64,000 nucleotides of DNA from Capillimicrobium parvum (GTDB lineage: Bacteria > Actinomycetota > Thermoleophilia > Solirubrobacterales > Solirubrobacteraceae): assembly GCF_021172045.1 (NCBI RefSeq), contig NZ_CP087164.1:5889271-5953270 (forward strand), in the 5' to 3' direction. Below, one piece after another: positions 1-9,923 of this stretch; position 1 is the stretch's first letter, and every line of letters starts with the position of its first letter. Position numbers and translations under genes: made by a program. A model generated the notes under the pieces. The model did no database searches and was not told the origin of the DNA. It saw only the letters and a list, made by a program, of their open reading frames with translations.

Positions 1-2
1 TC

Positions 3-737
3 TTCCTCAACGAGCGGGTCGCCCCGTTCGACAACGAGAAGGTGCGTCAGGCGGTCAACTACGGCATCGACAAGCGCGCCCTGGCGCGCATCTTCGGCGG
101 CCTGCTCGCCCCGGCGTGCAACTTCCTGCCCCCGGGCATGAAGGGCTACCAGAAGATCGAGCCGTGCCCGTACGGCGACCCGAACGCGGCGCCGAACGTG
201 GAGAAGGCCAAGCAGCTCATCAAGGAGGCGGGCGCCGAGGGTGCCGACGTCACCGTGTGGGGCAACGACGAGGATCCGTCCAAGCCGGTCGCCGAGTACC
301 TCGCTGACGCGATGAGCTCGATCGGTCTGAACGCGAAGCCGAAGATCGTCGAGGGCTCGGTCTACTTCCAGACCATCGGCAACCAGAAGACGAAGGCCCA
401 GGCCGGCTTCGCCAACTGGTTCCAGGACTTCCCGCACCCGGCGAACTTCATGTTCCTGGTCAACGGGAAGTCGATCCAGAACACGAACAACCAGAACTTC
501 GGGAACGTCGACGACCCCGAGATCAACAAGCTGATCGACACCGCCGACGCCAACCCGGACCTGGACGCCGTCGCGCCCGACTACGCCAAGGCTGACCGCC
601 TGCTGGTCGAGCGTGCGCACATCGCGCCGTACGGCAACCGCGAGCTGACCAAGCTCGTCTCCGACAAGGTGGACTTCGACTCGTTCATCGCCCACCCGGT
701 GTACAACGGCGACCTCTCGTCGCTGCGCTTCAAGTAG
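3..737 (+). CDS. ABC peptide transporter substrate-binding protein, C-terminal part (partial)
   Basis: The reading frame is open from the first bases, so the gene starts before the window and only its last 244 residues are visible. The beginning of the visible part (PFDNEKVRQAVNYGIDK) is the conserved lobe-closing region of family 5 solute-binding proteins (SBP_bac_5), which bind dipeptides or oligopeptides outside the membrane. An in-frame GTG at 42 is internal to this motif and is not the start. The protein ends with a normal family C-terminus (IAPYGN...VYNGDLSSLRFK). It is the first visible gene of an importer operon with two permeases and two ATPases; the ligand cannot be read from this fragment. 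Confidence 0.93.
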   Translation, partial: FLNERVAPFDNEKVRQAVNYGIDKRALARIFGGLLAPACNFLPPGMKGYQKIEPCPYGDPNAAPNVEKAKQLIKEAGAEGADVTVWGNDEDPSKPVAEYLADAMSSIGLNAKPKIVEGSVYFQTIGNQKTKAQAGFANWFQDFPHPANFMFLVNGKSIQNTNNQNFGNVDDPEINKLIDTADANPDLDAVAPDYAKADRLLVERAHIAPYGNRELTKLVSDKVDFDSFIAHPVYNGDLSSLRFK

Positions 738-749
738 CAGTCCGAGGAC

Positions 750-775
750 GGAGGGGCCGCTCCGGCGGCCCCTCC
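750..775 (+). terminator. Strong hairpin between binding-protein and permease genes
   Basis: An 11-bp perfect GC stem (750-760 with 765-775) with a TCCG loop starts 12 nt after the binding-protein stop codon. There is no U-tract after it. In ABC importers such a hairpin commonly acts as a partial terminator or 3' mRNA stabiliser that leaves more binding protein than permease; that role is inferred here. Confidence 0.6.
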
Positions 776-800
776 GGGCTCCCCCCACCACCTTCATCCC

Positions 801-1844
801 ATGGCCACCACGGATTCCGCCGAGACAGGTTTCTCCACCGACCTTCCTCCGGAGATCGCCGCCGAGGAGCGGCGGGCCGCGGCGGGTACGGGCCCCTGGC
901 GGATCGCGATGCGCCGGCTGCGGCGCAACAAGGTCGCGCTCGCCTTCGGCGCCCTCTTCCTCGTGCTGGTCGCGATCTCCCTCGCCGCGCCGCTGTACGC
1001 CAAGCACGTGGCCAAGACGACGCCGTACAAGAACAACATCACCGGCACGGTCAACGTCGGCGGCAAGCAGGAGAATGTCGTCGCGTTCGACGGCGTGCCG
1101 ATCGGGCCGACGTGGCAAGGCCAGTACTTCCTCGGCGCGGACCGCAACGGCCGCGACGTCATGGTCCGCCTGCTCTACGGCGGGCGCAACTCGCTGCTGA
1201 TCGGCATCGGCGCGTCGATCATCACGCTGATCTTCGCCACGATCTTCGGCCTGATAGCCGGGTTCTTCGGGGGGTGGATCGACGCGATCATCTCCCGCTG
1301 CTTCGACATCATGTGGGCGTTCCCGGTGATCCTGCTGGGCATCGCGCTCGGCGTGTCGCTGAACCTCGGCGGCATCAATCTCGGGCCGATCCACCTCGAG
1401 GGCGGCTCGCTGTGGATCCCGACGATCATCATCGGGGTCTCCTACATCGTCTATCTCGCTCGACCGATCCGCGGCCAGGTGATGTCCCTGCGCGAGAAGG
1501 AGTTCATCGAGGCCGCCCGCGCGCAGGGGCTGGGCCCGTGGCGGATCATGTTCACCGAGCTGCTGCCCAACCTCGCCTCGACGATCCTGGTGTTCTTCCC
1601 GCTGATCGTCGCCAACGCGGTGCTGCTGGAGGCGGCGCTGTCGTTCCTCGGGGCCGGCGTTCAGCCGCCCGAGCCGTCCTGGGGCATCATGATCGCCGAG
1701 GGCATCGACTTCCTGACCTCCGCGCCGCATCTGACGATCGCCCCCGGCCTCATGCTCGTGGCCACGGTGCTCTCGTTGAACATCTTCGGCGAGGGCCTGC
1801 GCGACGCGCTCGACCCGCGGGCGAAGATCCGCCTGGAGCACTAG
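801..1844 (+). CDS. dppC: Dipeptide/oligopeptide ABC transporter permease (DppC/OppC type)
   Basis: 347-residue inner-membrane permease. A cytoplasmic N-terminus of about 45 residues precedes the first membrane helix, followed by an extracytoplasmic insertion of about 80 residues before the conserved FLGADRNGRDVMVRLLYGGR segment and the BPD_transp_1 helices. The ATPase-docking EAA loop is visible around residues 235-258 (EFIEAARAQGLGPWRIMFTE). Typical length for DppC is about 300, so the N-terminal loop is longer than usual. It should pair with the DppB-type permease that starts 2 nt after its stop codon. No Shine-Dalgarno sequence is obvious before ATG 801. The symbol reflects family type, not proven substrate. 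Confidence 0.93.
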   Translation: MATTDSAETGFSTDLPPEIAAEERRAAAGTGPWRIAMRRLRRNKVALAFGALFLVLVAISLAAPLYAKHVAKTTPYKNNITGTVNVGGKQENVVAFDGVPIGPTWQGQYFLGADRNGRDVMVRLLYGGRNSLLIGIGASIITLIFATIFGLIAGFFGGWIDAIISRCFDIMWAFPVILLGIALGVSLNLGGINLGPIHLEGGSLWIPTIIIGVSYIVYLARPIRGQVMSLREKEFIEAARAQGLGPWRIMFTELLPNLASTILVFFPLIVANAVLLEAALSFLGAGVQPPEPSWGIMIAEGIDFLTSAPHLTIAPGLMLVATVLSLNIFGEGLRDALDPRAKIRLEH

Positions 1845-1846
1845 CG

Positions 1847-2796
1847 ATGGCTCGGTTCATCGTCCGCCGCCTGATCGGCATGATCCTGGTGCTGTTCGCC
1901 GTGTCGGTGCTCACGTTCCTGATCTTCAACGTGATCCCCAACGGCGACCCGGCCGTGCGCATGGCGGGCAAGAACTCCACGCCCGTGCAGATCGAGGCGA
2001 TCCGCAAGACCTGGCACTTCGACGACTCGCTGCCCCAGCAGTACATCTACACGATGAAGCAGGTGTTCTCGGGCGAACTCGTCTCCTACTCCAACCAGAC
2101 CAACGTGTGGCAGGAGATCAAGAAGGGCCTGCCGCGCACGTTCGCGCTCGGCATCGGCGCGGCGATCATCTGGATGGCGTGCGGCGTCGCGCTCGGGCTC
2201 TACAGCGCGGTGAGAGCGGGGCGGTTCTCCGACCGCGTCCTGACGGTGCTCGCGCTCATCGGCGTGTCCATGCCCGTGTTCTGGGTCGGGGCGCTCATGA
2301 ACTACTACCTCGGCTACAAGGCCGGGTGGTTCCCGAACGGGGGCTACGTCCAGATCAACGAGGGCGGCGTCTGGCAGTGGTTCTACCACCTGATCCTGCC
2401 CTGGACGGCGCTCGCGATCCTGTTCATCGGCGTCTACTCGCGCATCCTGCGCTCGAACATCCTCGACACGATCAACGACGACTACGTGCGCACCGCGCGC
2501 GCGAAGGGGATCTCGGAGCGGCGCGTCCTCACCCGGCACGTCCTGCGCAACTCGATGATCCCGATCGTCACCCTGTGGGGCCTGGACTTCGGCCTGGTCA
2601 TCGCGGGCGGCGCGGTGCTCACGGAGTCGATCTTCGACATCCAAGGCGTCGGGCAGTACTTCGCCGAGGCGATCGGCCAGCTCGACGTGCCGCCCGTGCT
2701 CGAGGTCACCCTCCTCGGCGCGTTCTTCATCGTCGTGCTCAACACCATGGTGGACATCGTCTACGCGGTGCTCGACCCACGAATCAGGCTCAGCAC

Positions 2797-2800
<4 letters not shown>
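1847..2800 (+). CDS. dppB: Dipeptide/oligopeptide ABC transporter permease (DppB/OppB type)
   Basis: 317-residue membrane permease. The start MARFIVRRLIGMILVLFAVS is the standard DppB first helix, and the EAA docking loop is seen late in the protein (DDYVRTARAKGISERRVL). ATG 1847 was chosen because it gives the family N-terminus; the open frame reaches much further upstream only as a shadow inside the preceding gene. The stop overlaps the next gene start as ATGA at 2797-2800, which indicates translational coupling. Permease order here is C before B, the reverse of the usual dppABCDF order. Confidence 0.94.
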
Positions 2801-3884
<1,084 letters not shown>

Positions 3885-3888
<4 letters not shown>

Positions 3889-5018
3889 GCGAGACGAACG
3901 GGTCGAGCAACGGCGCGCTGCTGGAGGTCTCCCACGTCAAGCAGTACTTCCCGGTGAAGTCGGGGGTGCTGGTGGACCGGACGGTGGCGAACGTCCACGC
4001 GGTCAACGACGTGACGTTCACGCTGCGCGAGGGCGAGACGCTCGGCCTCGTCGGCGAATCGGGCTGCGGCAAGACGACGCTGTCGCGCACGGTGCTCAAG
4101 CTCCTCGACGCGACCGACGGCACGATCCGCTTTCGCGGCATGGACATCACGCGGATCAACCGGCGCGCGATGCGCCCGCTGCGCCGTGAGATGCAGATGG
4201 TCTTCCAGGACCCGTTCGCCTCGCTGAACCCGCGCAAGCGCATCGGGCAGATCCTCGGCACGCCGCTCAAGCAGCGCGGGCTGTCGGGCGGCGCGATCGA
4301 CAAGGAGGCTCGACGGCTGCTCGACGTGGTCGGCCTGATGCCCGAGCACGTCAACCGCTTCCCGCACGAGTTCTCCGGCGGCCAGCGCCAGCGCATCGGG
4401 ATCGCCCGCGCGCTCGCGATGGAGCCGAAGCTGATCGTGCTCGACGAGCCGGTGTCGGCGCTCGACGTGTCCATCCAGGCGCAGATCATCAACCTGCTCG
4501 AGGACCTGCAGGACGAGTTCGCCCTGACCTACCTGTTCGTCGCGCACGACCTCAGCGTGGTGCGCCATGTCTCAGACCGCATCGCGGTCATGTACCTCGG
4601 CAAGATCATGGAGCTCTCGCCCGCGGCCGAGCTCTACAGCAAGCCGATCCACCCGTACACCGACGCACTGCTGTCGGCGATCCCGATCCCGGACCCGCGC
4701 GAGAACCGCGCGCGCGAGCGGGTCGTGGTGGGCGGCGAGCCGCCGAACCCGATCGACCCGCCGCCTGGCTGCGTGTTCCACACCCGCTGCCCGCGCGCGA
4801 CCGAGGTGTGCCGCGAGGTCGTCCCGCCGCTGACCCAGTACGCCAACGAGCACATGGCCGCCTGCCACCACCCGCTCAACGTGACGCCCGAGGAGATCGC
4901 GGCGGCGACGTTCTCGGACGCCAGCCCGGCCGACGCCGGCGACGCCAAGCCGGACTACGTGCCGGCGGGCGGCAACGGTGCACCCCCGCCCCGGCCCGTG
5001 GCGGACCAGGCGGACTGA
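3885..5018 (+). CDS. dppF: Dipeptide/oligopeptide ABC transporter ATP-binding protein (DppF/OppF type)
   Basis: 377-residue ATPase, last gene of the importer operon. It shows Walker A GESGCGKTT, signature FSGGQRQR, Walker B LIVLDEPVSALD, the H-loop VAHDLS, and the C-terminal GCVFHTRCPRATEVC motif typical of the DppD/F group. The tail after about residue 345 is an Ala/Pro-rich extension without recognisable function. A GC hairpin follows at 5057-5075. Confidence 0.94.
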
Positions 5019-5056
5019 CGCCGCAGGGGGGCACCCCATCTGGTGGATGCGGAGAT

Positions 5057-5075
5057 CGGCCGCGTCCTGCGGCCG
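5057..5075 (+). terminator. Putative terminator hairpin after dppF
   Basis: A 7-bp perfect stem (5057-5063 with 5069-5075) around a 5-nt loop sits about 40 nt after the dppF stop. No T-run follows, so this is a structural guess only. Confidence 0.4.
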
Positions 5076-5149
5076 TCCTCACGCTCGATGCCCGCCTCGC
5101 CCGCGCCCCGGGCCTCCGCGCGCCGGTCGACGTCCTGGCGTGACGACAA

Positions 5150-5221
5150 CGCCCCCGGCAGGAGTCGAACCTGCGCACCCGCTTTAGGAGAGCGGTGCTC
5201 TATCCACTGAGCTACGAGGGC
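5150..5221 (-). tRNA. tRNA-Arg (anticodon CCT)
   Basis: The reverse strand folds as a full cloverleaf of 72 nt: acceptor GCCCTCG pairing with CGGGGGC (one G-U), D-arm GCTC/GAGC, anticodon arm CCGCT-CTCCTAA-AGCGG giving anticodon CCT (codon AGG), and T-arm GCAGG-TTCGACT-CCTGC. The 3' CCA is not encoded. Confidence 0.95.
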
Positions 5222-5284
5222 CTGCGCGCACTGTAGTTCGTCGCCCGCGACTCGGGGCCGGGCGTCGTGACGGCCGGACTGCCG

Positions 5285-5848
5285 TCAGCCGGCGGCCGGG
5301 CGGTCGGGCCGGTCGGGATAGACCTCGTCGATGGTCGTCAGCGCCACGTACGGCGCACCGGCGGCCGCCTCGATGCGCTGGGCACCACCGGCCAGGCGAT
5401 CGAGCACCGCCACGACGCCGGCGATCTCGAGCTCCGCCTCCTGCAGCGCCTCGATCGCCGCGATCGTCGAGCCGCCGGTCGTCACGACGTCCTCGACGAC
5501 GACGCACCGGTCGCCGGGGTCGAGCACCGGCCCCTCGATGCGCCGGTGCAGCCCGTGGCCCTTGGCCTCCTTGCGCACGAAGAAGCCCTTCACCTGCGCC
5601 CCGCCCGCCAGCGCCGCGCAGGCCACGGGGTCGGCGCCCATCGTCATGCCGCCGACCGCGGTCGCGTCCCAGCCCCGCACGCGCTCGGCCACGAGCTCGC
5701 CGAGCGCCCGGAACCCGGCCGGCCGCAGGATCGCCCGCTTGGCGTCGACGTAGTACTTCGCCGTCGCGCCGCTCGTCAGCACGACGTCGCCGATGACCAG
5801 CGCGTGCGCGCGCAGCTCGGCGACGAGGACCGCGTGCGCGTCGCTCAC
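5285..5848 (-). CDS. pyrE: Orotate phosphoribosyltransferase
   Basis: 187 residues, normal for PyrE, which joins orotate to PRPP to make OMP in de novo pyrimidine synthesis. The PRPP-binding loop CVVVEDVVTTGGST is intact near residue 115, and the N-terminal TSGATAKYYVDAKR segment carries the substrate-binding residues. Its start overlaps the stop of the upstream L,D-transpeptidase gene (5845-5848), so the two are probably co-transcribed. Confidence 0.93.
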   Translation of the reverse strand: MSDAHAVLVAELRAHALVIGDVVLTSGATAKYYVDAKRAILRPAGFRALGELVAERVRGWDATAVGGMTMGADPVACAALAGGAQVKGFFVRKEAKGHGLHRRIEGPVLDPGDRCVVVEDVVTTGGSTIAAIEALQEAELEIAGVVAVLDRLAGGAQRIEAAAGAPYVALTTIDEVYPDRPDRPAAG

Positions 5849-6897
5849 CGGTAGTAGACGTCGACCGGCGTGCCGATCCGGACCCAGTTGAAGATGAACG
5901 CCGCGTTGGGCACGGGCACCCGCAGGCAGCCGTGGCTGGCCGCGTAGTTCGGCACGTCGGCGTAGCCGTGGATCGCGTAGCCGCGGATGAAGTAGTTCGA
6001 GTCCACCATGCCCTTGGCGTTCGTGCCCGGCGTCTTCATGTAGACCTTGAAGTTGCCCAGGACGGTCGGCGTCGACGGCTTGCCCGAGGAGGTCGGGTAG
6101 ATCCGGTAGACCTTCCCGCCCGGGTTGATCAGCGCCACGACCTGGTGGGTGAGGTCGCCCTCGACGTGGCGGCCATGGTCGGGGTACCTCACCTTGAACT
6201 CGCCCATCCCGCGGGCCAGCCGCTGGAAGACCGAGCGGTCGGCGACCTGGGTGCGCGCCATGCCGTTGACCTTGCGGTACGCCATGACGGCGCGTGCGGT
6301 GGCGTCGTCGAACGTGCCGCCGCGCGAGACCGAGTAGTGCATGCCGGCGAGCTTGCGCTGCAGCCAGCGCACCGACGAGCCGTGCGACCCCGGCGTGGCG
6401 TGCGGGACGATGACGTCGACGCGGCGGACGGCCGCCCGCGCGGCGCCGACCTCGGCGCTCGCGGCGTGGCTCGCGCGGATGGTGATGCGCCCGCCGGACC
6501 TCGGCGTGTACCCGACGAGGAACGTGCCCCTGCTGCCGGCCCGGACCTTCACCGAGCGCAGCGTGTGCCTGCCGCGCTTGATCGTGACGGTGACCCGCTG
6601 GCCGCGGACGGCCGGGCTCAGCGTGCCCTGGACGCGCAGCTTGCTGTGCGCGAGCGCCTCGTGGGCGACGTTCAGCGAGAGCGTGCCGGCCGCGGGGGCC
6701 GGAGGCGGAGTCGGGACGGGCGGCGGGGTCGGCGCCGGCGGGGCCGGCGGGGCCGGCGCGGGGGCCGGAGGCGGAGCCGGAGCGGGGGCCGGAGCGGGGG
6801 CCGGAGGCGGAGTCGGGATCGGCGGCATCGGCTCCTGGGCCGCGGCGGCCGCGGGGACGAGGAGAAGGCCGATCACGGCAAGTGAGACAGGGCGCAT
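5845..6897 (-). CDS. Secreted L,D-transpeptidase (YkuD) with peptidoglycan-binding domain
   Basis: 350 residues. Order: N-terminal signal peptide (MRPVSLAVIGLLLVPAAAAA), a Pro/Ala-rich spacer of about 50 residues encoded by an imperfect GC repeat (about 6690-6830), an immunoglobulin-like region, a PG_binding_1-like domain (SSVRWLQRKLAGMHY...FDDATARAVMAYRK, about residues 175-215), and the C-terminal YkuD domain with the catalytic HGYAD...SHGCLRV motif containing the active Cys. Enzymes of this type make 3-3 cross-links in peptidoglycan or attach proteins to it. The Pro-rich spacer suggests reach across the wall. A TAAAGT -10 box lies 8 nt before ATG 6897. Confidence 0.92.
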   Translation of the reverse strand: MRPVSLAVIGLLLVPAAAAAQEPMPPIPTPPPAPAPAPAPAPPPAPAPAPPAPPAPTPPPVPTPPPAPAAGTLSLNVAHEALAHSKLRVQGTLSPAVRGQRVTVTIKRGRHTLRSVKVRAGSRGTFLVGYTPRSGGRITIRASHAASAEVGAARAAVRRVDVIVPHATPGSHGSSVRWLQRKLAGMHYSVSRGGTFDDATARAVMAYRKVNGMARTQVADRSVFQRLARGMGEFKVRYPDHGRHVEGDLTHQVVALINPGGKVYRIYPTSSGKPSTPTVLGNFKVYMKTPGTNAKGMVDSNYFIRGYAIHGYADVPNYAASHGCLRVPVPNAAFIFNWVRIGTPVDVYYR

Positions 6898-6905
6898 TGC
6901 GCGGT

Positions 6906-6911
6906 ACTTTA
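6906..6911 (-). promoter_or_regulatory. -10 box (TAAAGT) of the L,D-transpeptidase gene
   Basis: TAAAGT ends 8 nt before the ATG, a spacing that places the transcript start at or next to the start codon (leaderless type). No clear -35. Confidence 0.5.
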
Positions 6912-6916
6912 GATGC

Positions 6917-7795
6917 TCAAGCAGGTGACGCGGGCGGTATGACGCGCGCGCCGCGGCGAACGATCGGCAGCAGGACCGCCGAGATCGCCGCCAGCGCCCC
7001 GGCCATCAGGACCGGCACCTGCCAGCCCCAGTCCAGCGCCGTCGACAGGGCGATGCAGTTGTTGAGCGAGTGCAGCGCGATGCAGGGCAGCAGGGAGCCG
7101 GTCTTCCAGTAGACGAGACACAGGACCGTGCCGAGCAGCGCAAGCGGCGCCAGGAAGCCGATCGGCGAGCCGAACGCGTGGACGACGCCGAACATCACGC
7201 CGGTGGCGACCGCGGCCCACCCGACCGGGAGCTTCGAGCGCATCGCGTTGAAGACGAAGCCGCGGAAGAACAGCTCCTCCACCATCGGCGCGATCACGAC
7301 GGCGAAGATCGCCAGACCGGCGACGGTCACCGGCGTCGGGTCCTCGATCAGCTGGGTCGTGATGTTGTCCTGCTGGTCCTGGATGCCGAGGGCGTTGAGC
7401 CAGATCAGGCTCCCGACGATGTAGACCGCGTACGCGGCGAAGCCCCAGCCGACCGCCGGCCACAGCTTGGTCGTGCGCAGGCCGAAGCTCCGCGGGCTGA
7501 CCGGTCCCGCCAGGCGCGCGAAGAGCACCGCCGCGCCGACCAGGCAGGCGTCGAAGAGGAGGTTCGCGGCGAGGTCGTAGCCGATGGGCGAGTCGCCGCC
7601 CTTGTGGCCGCTCGCGCTGGCGATGCCGTAGACGATCGCTCCGAGCACGCTGCCGCCGAGCCAACCGCAGACGAGCGCGGCGAACGCCGTCCACAGGGGC
7701 CACGCCGGGCGCTCGCGCTCGGGCGGCGCGGTCGCGGTCGCCGGTGCGGGCACGCCGTCGGGGCGCTCGGGGTGGTCCAGCTCGTACTCGGCCAC
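6917..7795 (-). CDS. CPBP family intramembrane glutamic endopeptidase (CAAX protease-like)
   Basis: 292-residue multi-pass membrane protein. The three family motifs are visible: EExxxR (VEELFFRGFVFN), FxxxH (FGVVHAFG) and HxxxN (HSLNN), which form the glutamate-based intramembrane active site of ABI/CPBP proteases. A Pro/Ala-rich cytoplasmic N-terminus of about 35 residues precedes the first helix. GTG 7795 was chosen because a TAAGCT -10 box lies 7 nt upstream and the preceding in-frame region looks like non-coding shadow. Substrate unknown. The gene stands alone, between the L,D-transpeptidase promoter and the HAD gene. Confidence 0.85.
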   Translation of the reverse strand: MAEYELDHPERPDGVPAPATATAPPERERPAWPLWTAFAALVCGWLGGSVLGAIVYGIASASGHKGGDSPIGYDLAANLLFDACLVGAAVLFARLAGPVSPRSFGLRTTKLWPAVGWGFAAYAVYIVGSLIWLNALGIQDQQDNITTQLIEDPTPVTVAGLAIFAVVIAPMVEELFFRGFVFNAMRSKLPVGWAAVATGVMFGVVHAFGSPIGFLAPLALLGTVLCLVYWKTGSLLPCIALHSLNNCIALSTALDWGWQVPVLMAGALAAISAVLLPIVRRGARVIPPASPA

Positions 7796-7802
7796 GGCGC
7801 TC

Positions 7803-7808
7803 AGCTTA
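7803..7808 (-). promoter_or_regulatory. -10 box (TAAGCT) of the CPBP protease gene
   Basis: TAAGCT, 7 nt before GTG 7795; consistent with a leaderless transcript and supports that start codon. Confidence 0.5.
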
Positions 7809-7881
7809 GGGCGGGGTGCGCGCTCCGGAGCCGATCCTGTCGTGCCGACGGCGTGCAGCGCCGTCCGCGCGCCACGACCGG

Positions 7882-8565
7882 CTACCGCGCGGCGTCGAGG
7901 ACCCCGCGCAGGTCCGCGACGACCGCGACGCCGTCCGGCACCGGGTCCTCCGGCGCGCCGTCGCGCGCGACGAGCACCGGCCGCACCCCCGCCGCGAACG
8001 CGCCGGCCACGTCCTCGGCCACGGTGTCCCCCACGTGCAGCGCCCCGCCGGCCCGCACGCCCAGCGCCTCGAGCGCGACCGCGAACGGCCGCGGATCTGG
8101 CTTCGCCACCCCGAGCTCGGCCGACGTGACCACGGCGTCGACGCGCGGGGCCAGCCCCGTCGCGACGAGCACGTCGTGCAGCGAGACGTCCCAGTTCGAC
8201 ACCACCGCGAGCGCATGTCCTCGCGCGCGCAGCTCGTCGAGGACGGCGGGCGCCTCCGGGTACGCGTCGAAGCGGATGGCGTCGACGAGCGTCGCGGCGA
8301 GCGCGTCGACGGGGATCTCGCGCGCGGGCTCGGGCAGCGCGCCCGCGAGCACCGCCGCGCAGTCGCGGCGCAGCGCGGCCAGGCCTGCGCGATCGCCCGC
8401 CCGGTGGTGCTCGCGGCGGTAGTACGCGATCTCCGCGCGCATGCCCGCGCGCGCCTGGTCCTCGTCGACCTCCACGCCGTGCCGCTCGGCCAGCAGCATC
8501 CGCAGCCGCGGGGCCGGCGGCTCGAAGCGAACGAGGGTGCCCAGTGCGTCGAGGAGGACGGTCAC
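7882..8565 (-). CDS. HAD superfamily hydrolase
   Basis: 227 residues with the HAD layout: motif I VLLDALGTLV at the N-terminus, motif II VVSNWD, motif III lysine in GVAKPDP, and motif IV HVGDTVAEDVAGA. Motif I has the nucleophile Asp, but the second Asp of the usual DxD is Leu (DAL), so the acid/base of ordinary phosphatases is missing. The variant may still bind phosphate esters or act as a dehalogenase-like hydrolase; the substrate cannot be named. GTG 8565 overlaps the stop of the upstream mannosyltransferase gene as GTGA (8562-8565), so the pair is coupled. Confidence 0.85.
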   Translation of the reverse strand: MTVLLDALGTLVRFEPPAPRLRMLLAERHGVEVDEDQARAGMRAEIAYYRREHHRAGDRAGLAALRRDCAAVLAGALPEPAREIPVDALAATLVDAIRFDAYPEAPAVLDELRARGHALAVVSNWDVSLHDVLVATGLAPRVDAVVTSAELGVAKPDPRPFAVALEALGVRAGGALHVGDTVAEDVAGAFAAGVRPVLVARDGAPEDPVPDGVAVVADLRGVLDAAR

Positions 8566-9791
8566 GCCACGAAGTGCCAGGTCGCGAACTGGGCGGTGCA
8601 CGCGGCCAGCAGGCCCGCGCTGACCGCCAGCGCGGGCCACCGGGCCCGGGGATGGCGGGCCAGCAGCCACCCGAGCCACATCCACAGCGGGAACGCGACG
8701 AGCACGAACCGCGGCAGCGACATGAGCGGCTGCGGCGCGACGGGGTACGACAGCGGCACGGCGAGCGAGGCGAGCGCGTAGGCGGCGTAGGCGAGCGGCA
8801 GGCGGCGCGCGGCGCCCACGAGCGCGACCGCGACGAGCGGCACCCAGGCGAAGAGTGCGATGTTGATGCGCGCGATGGCGAACGGGTCGCCGCCCGCGAT
8901 CGGGAAGTAGAGGGGCTCGGACGAGCCCGACGCCAGCTGGCGCACCCCCGCCCATGCCGCGACCGCACCGTCCCACACGCCGCCCAGCGGACCGCCCCAC
9001 TCTCGGAACCAGACCGCCTGGGCGTCGAACGGGGCCTGCCAGTCGTGGCCGGTGAGCCCCAGCCACAGCGGGAACGCGACGAGGCCGAGCGGGACGAGGG
9101 CCAGCCAGGCGAGCTGCGCCGGCCGCGCACGGCGCCACCCGAGCATCACGAGCGCGACGAGCACGAGCACGCCGGTCGAGCGCGTCGACGCCGCCAGCGC
9201 GCCCAGCACGCCGGCCCACGCCCAGCGGTCGCTCCGGGCGGCGAGCACCGCCCCGGCCGACAGGGCCAGGAACAGGGACTCGCCGTAGAGCGCCGAGAAG
9301 AAGAACGCCATCGGCGAGAAGGCGAGCGCCAGCACCGTCCAGCGCGCCGCGTCGGCCCCGAGCTCGAGCCGCGTGAGCGCGTGCAGCGCCGCGAGCGCGA
9401 AGAGGAAGCAGACCGTGGACACGGCGACGGCGGCGAGCAGCGACCCGCCGAGGCCCCGGACGAGCAGCGGATAGAGCGGGAAGAACGCCGCGGTCGGCGT
9501 CTGGTCGTAGCCGTTGCGGGCGATCTCCAGGTACCAGACCGCGTCCCAGCGGGCGGCGGGTGCGAAGAGGACGCCGCCGGTGATCCCGGCGGGGTCGAAG
9601 CCCTCCGTGCGGCTGCTCAGGCCCCAGATCCAGACGGCGGCCATCCCGCTGCACCAGACGAGCAGCCGCGACGTCCACGTCGCCCGCCACGCCTCGCCGA
9701 AGGCGGCGTCGCGCCACGCTGCCCCCGCACGCACGCGGACGCCCGGCGCCAACCGCGTCCACCGCGGCGGGGTCGTCGTCGGTCCGGCCAT
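8562..9791 (-). CDS. PIG-V-like membrane mannosyltransferase family protein
   Basis: 409 residues with about ten membrane helices. Motifs of the PIG-V/GT76-like family are visible: the luminal-type loop RWDAVWYLEIARNGY just after the first helix, AFFPLYPLL, ALYGESLFLA and STRSTG. Eukaryotic PIG-V adds the second mannose to GPI anchors; actinobacterial homologues are polyprenyl-phosphate-mannose-dependent glycosyltransferases of uncertain acceptor, presumably a cell-envelope glycan. It is followed by the coupled HAD gene. Start ATG 9791 gives about 40 cytoplasmic residues before the first helix; an internal start is possible. Confidence 0.82.
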   Translation of the reverse strand: MAGPTTTPPRWTRLAPGVRVRAGAAWRDAAFGEAWRATWTSRLLVWCSGMAAVWIWGLSSRTEGFDPAGITGGVLFAPAARWDAVWYLEIARNGYDQTPTAAFFPLYPLLVRGLGGSLLAAVAVSTVCFLFALAALHALTRLELGADAARWTVLALAFSPMAFFFSALYGESLFLALSAGAVLAARSDRWAWAGVLGALAASTRSTGVLVLVALVMLGWRRARPAQLAWLALVPLGLVAFPLWLGLTGHDWQAPFDAQAVWFREWGGPLGGVWDGAVAAWAGVRQLASGSSEPLYFPIAGGDPFAIARINIALFAWVPLVAVALVGAARRLPLAYAAYALASLAVPLSYPVAPQPLMSLPRFVLVAFPLWMWLGWLLARHPRARWPALAVSAGLLAACTAQFATWHFVA

Positions 9792-9871
9792 CGCGCCGAT
9801 GGTCGCAGGCCGCGCGGGCGAGGCCGCCGGCGGGCGCGGGAGCGACCGGCGGAGGGGAATGGACGGCTGCC

Positions 9872-9877
9872 TAGAAT
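9872..9877 (+). promoter_or_regulatory. -10 box (TAGAAT) ahead of the PBP gene
   Basis: TAGAAT lies 46 nt before ATG 9924, giving a leader of about 40 nt; one of the few promoters here not at leaderless spacing. Confidence 0.45.
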
Positions 9878-9923
9878 GAGGCGTCGACTGCGCCGCGGAA
9901 GCGGCGCTTGCACCGTCTGCGCC

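Noticed and set aside
42..737. GTG 42 as a true start of the binding-protein gene
   Set aside because: The frame continues to the window edge and the preceding residues belong to a conserved family motif.
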